From the NCBI GenBank assembly GCA_046350455.1, contig JAXMAM010000006.1:82839-146838 (forward strand): a DNA stretch of 64,000 nt, read 5' to 3'. Below, piece by piece: positions 9,653 through 19,000 of this stretch. Position 1 is the stretch's first letter; the number at the start of each line of letters is the position of its first letter. Source of the stretch: CAZXGD01 sp046350455. GTDB taxonomy: Bacteria > Planctomycetota > Phycisphaerae > Phycisphaerales > SM1A02. The notes beneath the pieces are model-generated. The model worked only from the letters and a program-made list of their open reading frames with translations, did no database searches and was not told the DNA's origin. The translations under genes and the position numbers were made by a program.

Positions 9653-11449
9653 TCATTGGCCAACCACGTTGACGGGTGGCGCACCGAAGACGTCGTTACC
9701 AAAGTTGCGGTCCAGCAGGAAGCCGAAGCCGTACGTCATGCGGAAGCCGTTGCGGATGACCGCCAAGGGCGTGGCGAAGAAGTTGGTGCCGATGATGATC
9801 TGGTCATCCGGGCGCAGCTCGATGTCTGGCTCTGCGCGGTTGCGGATGGCAGCCAGGTTCACGCGGATGGCGGCTTCGCGATCCACGCTGATCTTGCGGA
9901 TGAGGTCCACGCGCTGCGGAATGGCCACCTGGCCCAGGCCGCCCGCCGCGGAGACCAGGCGGCTGAGCGTCAGCTCGCCCACCTGCGGCAAGCTGTACAC
10001 GCCAGGACGCGCGATTTCACCGTCGATGTAGACCACGCCCTCGACTGGCTCCACATACACCTTGTCGGCGGGATGGATGATCACGTTCTGGCGGAGGTCG
10101 CCGCGCTGCAGGCGCACCCAGTCCACGGTGATCACGCGGGTCTTCTGGCCAGTGGGCAGGCGGAACGAGCCCGGCTTCATCAGCGCGCCCGCTGTGGCCT
10201 GCGACGCCACAGCGCCTGTCACCGCGCCCTGCGGCGAGTTGGGGCGGAGCGCTGGGTTGCCAGCCTCGATGGCGCGCGCCTCTGCAGCGGGCACCAGGAT
10301 CCACTCCTGCTTCTGCTGGTCAAAGTAGTACTGCGCCTCGTCCCCAGATGCGCGCTGTGGCGGTGCCACGGTGGCCTGCGCGGGATTCGGCACAGGCTTG
10401 TCCTGCGTGCTGGGCGCTTCGACTGGCGGAGCAACATCAGGTGGCACGGACTGCGTGCGCATGGCGCCTGGCGCTGTGGCTGGCGGCGCTGGCGGCTCGA
10501 TGGGAGGCGTGGTGGGCGCAGGTTCTGAACCGGGCGCTGGCGGTGGGGTCGGCGCTGGCGCGGGAGCGGGCGCTGGCGCAGCACCAGGCTGCGCGCCCGG
10601 CTGCGCGCTCGGCGCGGCCTGACCGCTGCCAGCTGGCGCGATCTGGTTGATCAGGTCATCAATCGAAGGTGCAGCAGGCTGCTCGGGCTGATCTCCAGGC
10701 TTGGCAGGCTGGCTTGGCTTGCCAGCAGGAGCCTTAGGAGTCTTTGGAGTCGCGGGCGCGCCCTCCATCTCGTCTGCTTCCACGTCCTCGATCACGCGCA
10801 CCACCAGCACGTTGCGAATGCCAGCAGGTGCTCCCCCCGCCAGCGCCACTGCCTGGCGCACGTCAAAGTCTGGGCGGCTGAGCGAGTACACGCCGGGGTT
10901 CCGCACCGCGCCATCCACGGTGAACGTGAATGCGCGGCCTTCCACCACCGTGACGTCCACCTGCGGGTTGGGAAGATGCTGGCTGAGGCGGTCGGAGATC
11001 TCTGTCACCAGCTGCTGCTGGGTGAGGCCGGAGGCATGCACTGAACCAACCACCGGCAGCAAGATCATGCCGGCCTGGTCCACGGTACGACGGAAGTTCT
11101 CGGCCTTGCCTTCCTGGAACAAGTCCATGATCTGGACGTCCAGCTGGTCGCCCGAGCCAAACGTGTACTCCAGCTGGGCCACAGACAGGTCATCACCCTT
11201 GGGGGCGCCCACCTCGGTGGCGTACGGCTCTTCCTCTACTTCAATGACATCCAGCCGCCGCAGCACTGGGATGGCAGTCGGGGTGTATTCAAAATAGCCC
11301 GTGCGGCTGGGGTCCATCCAGCTGTCGTAGTCACAGCCAGTGGCCACAGCCAGCGCAGCGACAGCGCCTGCCCGCACAGCCAGGCAGAGCAACGAACGAG
11401 TTTGGCGCCGGTCTGTGCCGGCGGCAGGAAAGGTCGGTGTGGTTACCAC
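9653..11449 (-). CDS. polysaccharide export lipoprotein with SLBB domains (Wza/EpsE-like)
   Basis: Outer-membrane/periplasmic export protein for exopolysaccharide. From the GTG at 11449 it has a lipoprotein signal ending in VATGC (Cys39), a polysaccharide export domain (about 80-170, YTFGSGDQLDVQIMD), a first SLBB domain (about 175-235), a Pro/Ala/Gln-rich low-complexity insert of roughly 150 residues, and further SLBB-like segments (VDWVRLQRGDLRQN; YIDGEIARPGVYSLP) before a C-terminal helix. An upstream in-frame TTG at 11557 is possible, but the GTG has an AGAGG site and gives a better signal peptide. It heads the minus-strand exosortase/EPS gene series. The low-complexity linker is unusually long. 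Confidence 0.85.
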   Translation of the reverse strand: MVTTPTFPAAGTDRRQTRSLLCLAVRAGAVAALAVATGCDYDSWMDPSRTGYFEYTPTAIPVLRRLDVIEVEEEPYATEVGAPKGDDLSVAQLEYTFGSGDQLDVQIMDLFQEGKAENFRRTVDQAGMILLPVVGSVHASGLTQQQLVTEISDRLSQHLPNPQVDVTVVEGRAFTFTVDGAVRNPGVYSLSRPDFDVRQAVALAGGAPAGIRNVLVVRVIEDVEADEMEGAPATPKTPKAPAGKPSQPAKPGDQPEQPAAPSIDDLINQIAPAGSGQAAPSAQPGAQPGAAPAPAPAPAPTPPPAPGSEPAPTTPPIEPPAPPATAPGAMRTQSVPPDVAPPVEAPSTQDKPVPNPAQATVAPPQRASGDEAQYYFDQQKQEWILVPAAEARAIEAGNPALRPNSPQGAVTGAVASQATAGALMKPGSFRLPTGQKTRVITVDWVRLQRGDLRQNVIIHPADKVYVEPVEGVVYIDGEIARPGVYSLPQVGELTLSRLVSAAGGLGQVAIPQRVDLIRKISVDREAAIRVNLAAIRNRAEPDIELRPDDQIIIGTNFFATPLAVIRNGFRMTYGFGFLLDRNFGNDVFGAPPVNVVGQ

Positions 11450-11583
11450 AAGGGCCTCTGGTCTCAAGAACTGATGTCCTGCCCCGGTACATCCGTGCGG
11501 TGGGGCTATCGGCAAGGCAGGAAGGGTACCTGCATCATTGCTCTCGGCTTGATCCAAGGCCGTTTCAAGCCGTACGGCCCAAG

Positions 11584-12543
11584 TCAGGCCGGGTTCGTGC
11601 CAAAACCCCCACGGGTTGGGGCACTCAGCAAGCAGTGTTCTAGCACAGCCATGCGGACTGCCACGCCATGGGTCACTTGCCGCAGGATCTGGCTGCGGCG
11701 GGCGTCGTCGGCCACGTCATCGTCCACTTCCACGCCTCGGTTCACTGGGCCGGGATGGAGCACCACACAATGCTCTGGCAGGCGCTTGGCGCGCTCATGG
11801 GTCAGGCCATACTGTGTCCGATAATCTGATGCAATGGCAGACCCAGCCTGCCGCTCCAGTTGAATGCGGAGCATCATGATGGCATCCAGATCGTCCAGCT
11901 GTGAGTCCAGACCGTGTGAGATGACCACACGATCGGGATATTTGGCTACGTGTTGGAAGCTGCCTGGCACCAGCGTGGGTGGCCCCACCAAGCGAACTTC
12001 CGCACCCAGCGTGGTGAGCGCGTGCAACGCGGACCGTGCCACCCGGCTGTTGGCGATGTCCCCCACGATGGCCACCTTGAGTCCAGCCAGCTTGCCCAGC
12101 GCCCGGCGGATGGTCAGGCAGTCCAAGAGCCCCTGGGTGGGGTGCTCATGGCGGCCGTCCCCTGCGTTGAGCACGGTGCAGCCCAGCTGCGTGGCCAGGA
12201 GCTCTGCCCCACCGCTCAGGCTGGTGCGGACCACGATGGCGTCCACCCCCAGTGCCTCCACGTTCAGAGCTGTGTCTAGAAAGGTCTCGCCCTTGCTGGT
12301 GCTGGAGCCGTTCTCTGTGAGCGTGATGCTGCGGCCACCCAGCCGCGCCACTGCTGTCTCAAAGCTCAGGCGCGTGCGGGTGGAGTCCTCAAAGAAGAGA
12401 TGCGCCACCAGGCGGCCTTCCAGCGTCCGGCGCGGTGGCTGCGTGCGCTGCGCCACCGGCAGCAGCGCTTCCGCAGCATCCAGCAGCGCAGTGAGTTCCT
12501 GTGCAGACAGACCCTCCAGCTTCAGCAGGTGCTGTGCGCTCAT
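11584..12543 (-). CDS. pyrB: aspartate carbamoyltransferase catalytic subunit
   Basis: Condenses carbamoyl phosphate with aspartate, the committed step of pyrimidine synthesis. A 319-aa protein starting at ATG 12543 (MSAQHLLKL); a further 32 codons upstream are open but would overlap the preceding lipoprotein gene. It has the carbamoyl-phosphate motif FFEDSTRTR (STRTR at 54-58), the HPTQ motif (DGRHEHPTQGLLD) and the C-terminal HPGPVNRG. Length and motifs match a normal, active enzyme. No dihydroorotase gene adjoins it. It follows the small lipoprotein gene by 19 bp and precedes the export lipoprotein by 134 bp. Confidence 0.96.
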   Translation of the reverse strand: MSAQHLLKLEGLSAQELTALLDAAEALLPVAQRTQPPRRTLEGRLVAHLFFEDSTRTRLSFETAVARLGGRSITLTENGSSTSKGETFLDTALNVEALGVDAIVVRTSLSGGAELLATQLGCTVLNAGDGRHEHPTQGLLDCLTIRRALGKLAGLKVAIVGDIANSRVARSALHALTTLGAEVRLVGPPTLVPGSFQHVAKYPDRVVISHGLDSQLDDLDAIMMLRIQLERQAGSAIASDYRTQYGLTHERAKRLPEHCVVLHPGPVNRGVEVDDDVADDARRSQILRQVTHGVAVRMAVLEHCLLSAPTRGGFGTNPA

Positions 12544-12562
12544 GGTGTGCCCCTGGCCAGCC

Positions 12563-12820
12563 TCAGTCGTTCTCTTCCCAGGGTTCTTCGACGAAGGGGT
12601 AGTTGGGGTTGGACATGTAGGGGTCTTCGCCGTAGTCATCGGGATTGATCTCGGTGGTGGGCCCCGGGCCCATGTTGGCCTGCTGCACCTGCGTAGGCGT
12701 CATGGCGTCGCCCCAGAGCGCGCTGTCATCATCGTTCCCGCAGCCAGTGGCCAGCAGGCACCCCACAGTGGCGACCAAGCAGCAGAAGACAGCACCAGGC
12801 GCGCGATTCATGCCACGCAT
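12563..12820 (-). CDS. small predicted lipoprotein, function unknown
   Basis: An 85-aa protein with a signal peptide ending in a lipobox (LLATGC). The mature part is short, acidic and Asp/Pro/Tyr-rich (GEDPYMSNPNYPF), with no recognised domain. ATG at 12820 is used; the ATG at 12811 is equally possible. It lies 20 bp after the sugar dehydrogenase gene and 19 bp before pyrB on the same strand, so it is probably transcribed with them. Confidence 0.65.
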   Translation of the reverse strand: MRGMNRAPGAVFCCLVATVGCLLATGCGNDDDSALWGDAMTPTQVQQANMGPGPTTEINPDDYGEDPYMSNPNYPFVEEPWEEND

Positions 12821-12840
12821 GGTACGCCAGCAGCCGCGGA

Positions 12841-14124
12841 CTACCGCGCGGTGCCGATGCGCCAGATGCCGCCCTTGGCTTGCGAGTCCTGGCTGCCCTC
12901 AAAGGTGGTGATGTAGAGGGTGCCGTCGCCAGCCTCGCCAAAGCTGGTGGGGAGCTGGCCGCGCAGCTGGCCGATGACCTTGGGCCCAGCCACCAGCTGG
13001 CCGTCCTTGGTGCGCAGGCCCCAGATGTGGCCGCTGGACAGGTCGGTGTACAGGTAGACGCCCTGCAGCGAAGCATCCGCGCCGCGATAGACGTAGCCGC
13101 CCGTGATGCTGTTGCCCTGATCGCGCGGGTACTCCACGATGGGCTCGGTGTAGTCGCTGCCATACGCGCCGGGCTTGCCGCCGCGGAACTCGTGCAGGCC
13201 TTCGCGCACGTTCCAGCCGTAGTTGCCGCCCTTGCGCACGATGTCCACCTCTTCAAAGAGGTTCTGGCCAACGTCGCCGGCGTACAGCTCGCCTGTGCTG
13301 CGGTCAAAGCTCATGCGCCACGCGTTGCGCAGGCCATACGCCCAGATTTCGGGGCGCGCGCCCTTCACCGCTACAAAGGGGTTGTCTGCTGGAATGCTGT
13401 ACTTGGTGTCGGTGCCAGGCTTGTCCACGTCAATGCGCAGCACCTTGGCCAGCAGCGTGGCCAGGTTCTGGCCGTTGCCGTGCGGATCGTTGGCAGCGCC
13501 GCCATCGCCCAGGCTGAGATACAGCATGCCATCGGGGCCAAAGAGCGCGGTGCCGCCCTTGTGGTTCCAGTATGGCTGTGGCACCTGCAGCAGCAGCTCT
13601 TCAGAGTCTGGCTTGATGGCGTGCGTGGAAGCGTCGGCCACAAAGCGGCTGAGCTTGGTGCTGCGCTTCTTGCCATCCAGGAACGCGTAGTACAGGAACA
13701 CCTGGTGGTTCTGCGCAAACTTGGGGTGGAAGGCCATGGAGAGCAGGCCCTCCTCATTGCTGCTGCTGTTCACCTGCGGGCGGATGTCCAGCACCACCGT
13801 GGGCTCTGTGGCGTCTGGCTTGCTGAGGTCCACCAGCAGCACGCGGCCCTGCTGCTCCACCACGTACATGCGCGTGCTGTCGCCAGGCTCGAACACCACC
13901 TGAATGGGGCGAGTGAAGCCCATGGCTGGCATCACGCGCGAGAGGCTCAGGCGCGGAAACGCAGCGTTGGCGTCTGCAACCGGCTTGGCGGGTGGCGTGG
14001 CGGGCTTGGAAGCCGGCGCCGTGGCAGGCGCAGCGGGTGACGCAGGCGCAGCGGGCGTGGCTGGCGGCGCCGCAGCGGGTGCGTTCTGAGTGGCCAGCAG
14101 CAAGGCGAGTGCAGCGTTCAGCAT
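12841..14124 (-). CDS. secreted PQQ-type sugar dehydrogenase (glucose/sorbosone dehydrogenase family)
   Basis: A 427-aa secreted beta-propeller of the soluble aldose sugar dehydrogenase / YliI family, which oxidises sugars or sugar aldehydes in the periplasm. It begins with a signal peptide (MLNAALALLLATQ), then an Ala/Pro-rich linker to about residue 50. Family segments include RPIQVVFEPGD, NEEGLLSMAFHP, FGPDGMLYLSLGDGG and AYGLRNAWRMSFD. The start at 14124 has a GGAG site; an upstream open stretch runs across the divergent gene and is not coding. It is divergent from the DUF1080 gene, 58 bp apart, whose N-terminus is similar in style. Confidence 0.9.
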   Translation of the reverse strand: MLNAALALLLATQNAPAAAPPATPAAPASPAAPATAPASKPATPPAKPVADANAAFPRLSLSRVMPAMGFTRPIQVVFEPGDSTRMYVVEQQGRVLLVDLSKPDATEPTVVLDIRPQVNSSSNEEGLLSMAFHPKFAQNHQVFLYYAFLDGKKRSTKLSRFVADASTHAIKPDSEELLLQVPQPYWNHKGGTALFGPDGMLYLSLGDGGAANDPHGNGQNLATLLAKVLRIDVDKPGTDTKYSIPADNPFVAVKGARPEIWAYGLRNAWRMSFDRSTGELYAGDVGQNLFEEVDIVRKGGNYGWNVREGLHEFRGGKPGAYGSDYTEPIVEYPRDQGNSITGGYVYRGADASLQGVYLYTDLSSGHIWGLRTKDGQLVAGPKVIGQLRGQLPTSFGEAGDGTLYITTFEGSQDSQAKGGIWRIGTAR

Positions 14125-14182
14125 GACGTTCTCCGTGGGGTGGCCGCGCATCGTAGTTGGACGTGCGTGGTAGGTTGCTGCC

Positions 14183-14869
14183 ATGTTGAGCGCCGCCCTG
14201 CTCCTTGCTGCACTGGCACAGACCGCACCGCCTGCTGCGCCTGCAAAGCCAGCGCCGCCCGCAGCACCAGCCGCTCCCGCAGCACCAGAGCAGGGTTTCA
14301 CACCCCTGTTCAACGGCAAGGACCTGACTGGCTGGGTGGGCGACACCGCGGGCTACGTGGTGGAGAACGGCGCCATCGTCTGCGGCCCCAAGGGCACCAA
14401 TCTGTTCACCGCTGGCGAATACAGCAACTTCACGCTGCGCTTTGAGTTCCAGCTGTCCGCTGGCGCCAACAACGGCATTGGCATCCGCGCACCACTGGAA
14501 GGCGACGCTGCCTACGCAGGCATGGAAGTGCAGGTGCTGGACAGCGACGACGCCCGCTACAAGGACTGGCTGAAGCCCTGGCAGAGGCACGGCAGCATCT
14601 ATGGCGTGGTGGCTGCCAAGCCCACTGGCATGAAGCCGATTGGCGAGTGGAACAGCGAAGAAATCAAAGTGACCGGCCGCCACGTGACCGTGACGCTCAA
14701 TGGCGCCGTGATCGTGGACGCAGACCTGGACGAGGCCACGCGCAACGGCACGCTGGATGGCAAGCCGCACCCGGGCCTGGCGCGCACCAGTGGGCACATC
14801 GGCTTCCTGGGCCACGGCGACCGCGTGGCGTACCGCAACATCCGCGTGAAGCCAGAAGCTGGCACCTGA
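14183..14869 (+). CDS. secreted DUF1080 (3-keto-disaccharide hydrolase) domain protein
   Basis: A 228-aa secreted protein: signal peptide, Ala/Pro linker to about residue 35, then one DUF1080 concanavalin-like domain with GFTPLFNGKDLTGW at its start, NNGIGIRAP, GMEVQVLD and the closing GHIGFLGHGDRVAYRNIRV. Members of this family hydrolyse 3-keto-glycosides or bind glycans and are very common in planctomycetes. Shares the divergent promoter region 14125-14182 with the sugar dehydrogenase, which suggests a joint role in sugar breakdown. Confidence 0.9.
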   Translation: MLSAALLLAALAQTAPPAAPAKPAPPAAPAAPAAPEQGFTPLFNGKDLTGWVGDTAGYVVENGAIVCGPKGTNLFTAGEYSNFTLRFEFQLSAGANNGIGIRAPLEGDAAYAGMEVQVLDSDDARYKDWLKPWQRHGSIYGVVAAKPTGMKPIGEWNSEEIKVTGRHVTVTLNGAVIVDADLDEATRNGTLDGKPHPGLARTSGHIGFLGHGDRVAYRNIRVKPEAGT

Positions 14870-14904
14870 CCACGCTGGGCTGCGCTTCCCTTACGCTTTC
14901 CGCC

Positions 14905-16032
14905 ATGGACGGCAGCTCTCCCAGGCCGCAGGGCACCACAAGCACGCCTTCTCCGCTGGGCAAGGGGCTCTCCATCCTGCTCATCATGGGCGCCATCGTG
15001 GTGGTGGCTGCGGGGCTGCGCGCCGTGCAGAGCATCGTGGTGCCGCTGCTGGCTGCGGGGTTCATTGCCATGCTGGCGTTGCCGCTCCTGGTGCTGCTGC
15101 AGCGCACGCTGCGCATTCCGCGCTGGCTTTCGCTGCTGCTGGTGGTGGGCTTCACCATTGGCGCGGTGCTTGGCCTGGGCTACCTGCTGGCCAGCCCCAT
15201 TGCGCAGGTGAAGGACCAGATGCCGCAGTACCAGGCGCGCTTTGAGCAGCTGATGCTGGACGCTGGCGCTGCCATGAAGGCGCGCGGCATGGACGTGGAT
15301 GTGGAAGCCGCCATTGCGCGCATGCATGACTGGAAAGTCACCGACTACGCCACCGAGATCCTGAGCGCTACGGTGACAGCACTGCAGAACTCAGTGCTCA
15401 TCCTGCTGGTGACCGCGTTCATCCTGGCAGAGGCGTCCACGCTGCCAGACAAGATCCGCGTGGCGCTGCCGCGCGCCAGCGTGTCTGGCGGGCTGACGTC
15501 GGTGGGTGACAAGGTGCGCAGCTACCTGGCGGTGGTCACGCAGCTGAACGTGCTCATGGGCTTCATGACGTACATCGCTGCAGTGATCATGGGCGTTCCG
15601 TTTGCGCCGCTCTTGGCGTTCATGGTGTTCTTCCTGAACTACATCCCCACGCTGGGTGCCATTGTGGGCGGCGCTATTCCAGCGCTGTTTGCGCTGGTCA
15701 CTGTGGGCTGGGGCGCTGCCATTGCCATGGGCGCGGTGCAGGTGGTGCTGGGCGTGGTGGTGGGCAGCGTGATGCAGCCGCGCATGCTGGGCAGCCGCTT
15801 GGGCCTGAGCCCGCTGGTGGTGCTGCTGAGCTTGGTGGTGTGGGGCTACCTGCTGGGCGTGGTGGGCATGTTCTTTGCGGTGCCGCTCACCATCATTGTG
15901 AAGATCGTGCTGGACAGCACAGACGACCTGCGCTGGCTGGGCATCCTGCTGGGTGATGGCCGCAACCTGCCGCAGCCTGCAGCAAAATTGCCAGCGCCTC
16001 CCTCCACCACCACCGATCGCGCCACGGTGTAG
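14905..16032 (+). CDS. AI-2E/PerM-family permease
   Basis: A 375-aa polytopic membrane protein with about eight membrane helices. It shows the typical layout: two N-terminal helices (about 20-75), a soluble amphipathic section (about 90-160), then helices with FFLNYIPTLGAIVGG and a C-terminal GYLLGVVGMFFAVP segment. Family members export small molecules or exchange Na+/H+; the substrate here is unknown. ATG at 14905, 35 bp after the DUF1080 gene; upstream codons in frame belong to that gene's shadow. The next gene starts 4 bases after its stop. Confidence 0.88.
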   Translation: MDGSSPRPQGTTSTPSPLGKGLSILLIMGAIVVVAAGLRAVQSIVVPLLAAGFIAMLALPLLVLLQRTLRIPRWLSLLLVVGFTIGAVLGLGYLLASPIAQVKDQMPQYQARFEQLMLDAGAAMKARGMDVDVEAAIARMHDWKVTDYATEILSATVTALQNSVLILLVTAFILAEASTLPDKIRVALPRASVSGGLTSVGDKVRSYLAVVTQLNVLMGFMTYIAAVIMGVPFAPLLAFMVFFLNYIPTLGAIVGGAIPALFALVTVGWGAAIAMGAVQVVLGVVVGSVMQPRMLGSRLGLSPLVVLLSLVVWGYLLGVVGMFFAVPLTIIVKIVLDSTDDLRWLGILLGDGRNLPQPAAKLPAPPSTTTDRATV

Positions 16033-16035
16033 GCC

Positions 16036-17280
16036 GTGTGCGCTGCGCACAGCAACCCGCAGGAACCTCGCCCGCTGCTGAGTGCTGCAGTGCTGGAGTG
16101 GCTGGCCGCGCCAGAGGCTGCGCCACTGCTGCACGCGCTGGCTGGTGTGGCGGACACGCCAGCGCCTTCGGCCATTGAAGCACTGCGCCGCACCTGGGGC
16201 GCTGAACGCGTGGCCGCTGCGCTGGAAGTGCAGCTGGCGCGCACGCGCGGTGCAGACAAGTTTGGCGCGCGCGCCCGAGACCTGTGGCTGGACCGCGAAG
16301 GCGCGCAGATGGCCAGCAGCCCTGCTGTGGCTGCGTGGAAGGCCCGGCGCTTTGCAGGCCAGCGCGCTGTGACCGACCTGTGCTGCGGCATCGGCGGCGA
16401 CCTGATGGAGCTGGCCCGCGTGGCACCCGCACGTGGCGTGGAGCTGGACCAAGCCCGCGCGTGGATGGCCGCGCGCAACAGCCGCGCACCGGTGGAGCAG
16501 CGCAACGCTCTGCTGCATCCTGTGGAGACTCCACTGGTCCACGCAGACCCAGCGCGCCGCAGCGGCAGCACGCGGCTGTGGACAGAAGATGACCTGCTGC
16601 CCAGCCTGGCAGAGCTGCAGCGCGTGATGGCGCCCGCAGAAGGCAGCAGCGTGAAGCTTGGCCCAGGCATGGACCTGCGGCAGGTGCCAGAGGGCGCAGA
16701 GGTGGAGTTCATCAGCCAGGATGGCACGCTGGTGCAGCAAGTGCTGTGGACGGGTTGCCTGGCGCACGCGCCGGGGCAGCGCACGGCCACGTGCGTGTGC
16801 GTGGGCGCCACCATCACCGGCACGCCAGGCCCTACGCCTTGCACTGGCAGCGGACAGTGGCTGGGCATGCTGGCGGTGCCAGACCCAGCGCTGGAGCGCG
16901 CGCGGCTGGTGCATCTCTTGCCTGGCGCAGAGCCAGCACCAGGCCTGGGCATTCTGACAGCGGACGCCTTTGCACCCAGCCCGTGGCTCACGGTGCACCG
17001 CATTGTGGCACAGCTGCCGCCGCGTGAACACAAGGTGGCAGCGTGGCTGCGCCAGCACCACAGCGGCACGCCCGTGGTGCACACGCGCGGCAAGGCATGC
17101 GACCCCGATGCGTGGCAGGCTGCACTGCGCGAAGAGCCAGCGCGCGCCAGCACAGCAGCCGCCGCGGACGCCGCGCCTGGCGCGCGCACCGCGCACACCA
17201 CGCGCACCACGCACCACGTGTGGGTGCTGCGCGTGGGCGCTCAGCGTCAGGCGCTGATCACCCTGCCTTCAGTTCCGTGA
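16036..17280 (+). CDS. class I SAM-dependent methyltransferase with THUMP-like C-terminal domain
   Basis: A 414-aa protein with a GTG start 4 bases after the permease stop. The N-terminal 90 residues are helical. The SAM site is TDLCCGIGGDLMELA (about 113-127), followed by GVELD and the DPARR signature (about 170) found in this family. The C-terminal part matches the THUMP-like/ferredoxin-like half. Related proteins are presumed RNA methyltransferases; the target is not known. Its last 23 bases overlap the convergent HD-GYP gene. Confidence 0.78.
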   Translation: MCAAHSNPQEPRPLLSAAVLEWLAAPEAAPLLHALAGVADTPAPSAIEALRRTWGAERVAAALEVQLARTRGADKFGARARDLWLDREGAQMASSPAVAAWKARRFAGQRAVTDLCCGIGGDLMELARVAPARGVELDQARAWMAARNSRAPVEQRNALLHPVETPLVHADPARRSGSTRLWTEDDLLPSLAELQRVMAPAEGSSVKLGPGMDLRQVPEGAEVEFISQDGTLVQQVLWTGCLAHAPGQRTATCVCVGATITGTPGPTPCTGSGQWLGMLAVPDPALERARLVHLLPGAEPAPGLGILTADAFAPSPWLTVHRIVAQLPPREHKVAAWLRQHHSGTPVVHTRGKACDPDAWQAALREEPARASTAAAADAAPGARTAHTTRTTHHVWVLRVGAQRQALITLPSVP

Positions 17281-18823
17281 AGGGGCGCGCCAGCTCTGGC
17301 GGTTCTGGGAAGCCCACGCCGTTCATGACGTGCGCGCCCACCACGCGGCGCAGTTCGCGGATGTCCACCTTGGACAGCGCCTTGCACAGTGCGGGGTCAA
17401 ACTGGCTGCCAGAGCAGCGCTGGATCTCAGCGAGCGCGTCTTCCAGCGAGCGCGCGGTGCGATAGGTGCGGTTGGTAGTCATGGCATCCAGCGAGTCTGC
17501 GATGCAGACCAGCCGGCCCAGGCGCGAAATGGACTCGCCCTGCGTTCCGTTGGGATAGCCGCGGCCGTCGTAGCGCTCGTGGTGCTCCAGCACGCCGGGC
17601 AGCACGTCGGTCATCTGCGGGATGCCGCGGAGGATCTCGTAGCCAATCACCGGGTGAGCGGCGATGTGCTTGAACTCCTCTTCTGTCAGCTGGTCTGCCT
17701 TGCGCAGCACGGCTTCGCTGACGCCGATCTTGCCGATGTCGTGGACCAGGCCGCACAGGCGCGCGCGTTCGCAGTCTGCAGCAGGCAGGCCCGCTGCGCG
17801 TGCGAGAAGTTCTGCGTAATCCGCCACGCGCGCAGAGTGACCGCGGGTGTACGGGTCCTTGGCATCAATAGAGGCGATGAGCGCGTGCAGCGTGCCGTCG
17901 AACATGGCGCGCTGCTCTTCCTCAAGACGCCGGGCCATGCGCGTGCGCAGCTGGTTGCTGAGCGCCAGTGCTGCCACCTGGCCGATGGACTGCGCCAGCG
18001 CAGCCAGCATCTCCACGCTGGCGCCGCGGTTGGTGCGGTCGGTCAGGTACAGCAGGCCAAAGAAGTCGTCGCCCACGCTGACAGGCACGCAGATGATGCG
18101 CGAGCTGTCCAGTCCAACCAGCGTGCCCACCATGGTCACGTCGCTGGCGCGAGAATCGGTGATGATCACAGGGCCGCCGCGAGCGCGGCGCACCACTGTG
18201 CGGCTCAGGCGGCGTTCGCCAGCCTTGCCCGTGGCAGCCAGCACGCGCAGGTCTGCGCCGTCTGGAGAGGGCCGCACAAAGGCCACATCCTGGAAGCCGG
18301 TGGCCTTGGCCAGCACCTCCACTGCAGACTTGAAGATGGCTTCTTCTGAACCCGCAGCGTGGATCTGATGGCTGGCGTCCAGCACCGCGGTCAGCTGCTC
18401 GGCGGTGAGCGGCGTGGGATTCACGCTCTCCACGCTCTCGGCCGTCATGGTGTCGGCCATGGTGTGGATGGTGCTGGAGCCGGTCTCTTCGCAGCGCTGC
18501 ACGAACTCCAGCGCCACTGGGCCAACCTCCACGCGGTCGCCTGGCTCAAGGCGCAGCGACTGCAGCACGCGCAATGGCACGCCGTTCACACGGGTGCCGC
18601 TGCTGCTGCCGCGGTCCATGACGCGCCATTCGCCGCTGGTGCCAGTGTCGTCCGGAATCCAGTCCAGTACAGCGTGTTCTCGGCTCACAGCGGGGTCCGG
18701 GAGTATGAGTTCATTGGTGGAGGAACGGCCGATGCGCACAGACTCTGGCGGCTGAAGGCGGTGCCGTACATCGCCTTTGCCGTTGCTGGAGACCAGCCAA
18801 AGATCAGAGGTCGCGCTATGCAT
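17258..18823 (-). CDS. FHA-GAF-HD-GYP signalling protein (putative cyclic-di-GMP phosphodiesterase)
   Basis: A 521-aa cytoplasmic protein from ATG 18823. Domains in order: FHA phosphothreonine-binding domain (about 5-105; RIGRSSTNE, SREHAVLD, SSSGTRVNG), GAF domain (about 130-285), then HD-GYP (about 295-500) with HDIGKIG and HHERYDGRGYP. HD-GYP domains hydrolyse c-di-GMP and both metal and GYP motifs are intact. The FHA domain suggests that a Ser/Thr kinase controls or recruits it. Codons upstream of 18823 are open but show no motif. Converges with the methyltransferase gene, overlapping 23 bp. Confidence 0.92.
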   Translation of the reverse strand: MHSATSDLWLVSSNGKGDVRHRLQPPESVRIGRSSTNELILPDPAVSREHAVLDWIPDDTGTSGEWRVMDRGSSSGTRVNGVPLRVLQSLRLEPGDRVEVGPVALEFVQRCEETGSSTIHTMADTMTAESVESVNPTPLTAEQLTAVLDASHQIHAAGSEEAIFKSAVEVLAKATGFQDVAFVRPSPDGADLRVLAATGKAGERRLSRTVVRRARGGPVIITDSRASDVTMVGTLVGLDSSRIICVPVSVGDDFFGLLYLTDRTNRGASVEMLAALAQSIGQVAALALSNQLRTRMARRLEEEQRAMFDGTLHALIASIDAKDPYTRGHSARVADYAELLARAAGLPAADCERARLCGLVHDIGKIGVSEAVLRKADQLTEEEFKHIAAHPVIGYEILRGIPQMTDVLPGVLEHHERYDGRGYPNGTQGESISRLGRLVCIADSLDAMTTNRTYRTARSLEDALAEIQRCSGSQFDPALCKALSKVDIRELRRVVGAHVMNGVGFPEPPELARPFTELKAG

Positions 18824-19000
18824 CAGCAGCGGATTCGGCCGGGAAATCCGCGCACTTGCGGGGCGGCTACTATTTCCCGTCCGTTCGCCGCACCTATTCC
18901 GGAAACTCCGGTTGTGCGGCCTGTCTCTCATCTGGCGGTAGGCCCTTGTCTGGGCACCGCGTCCGCATTCCCTTCGCTGCAGCAGCTGCAGGAGCACTCC

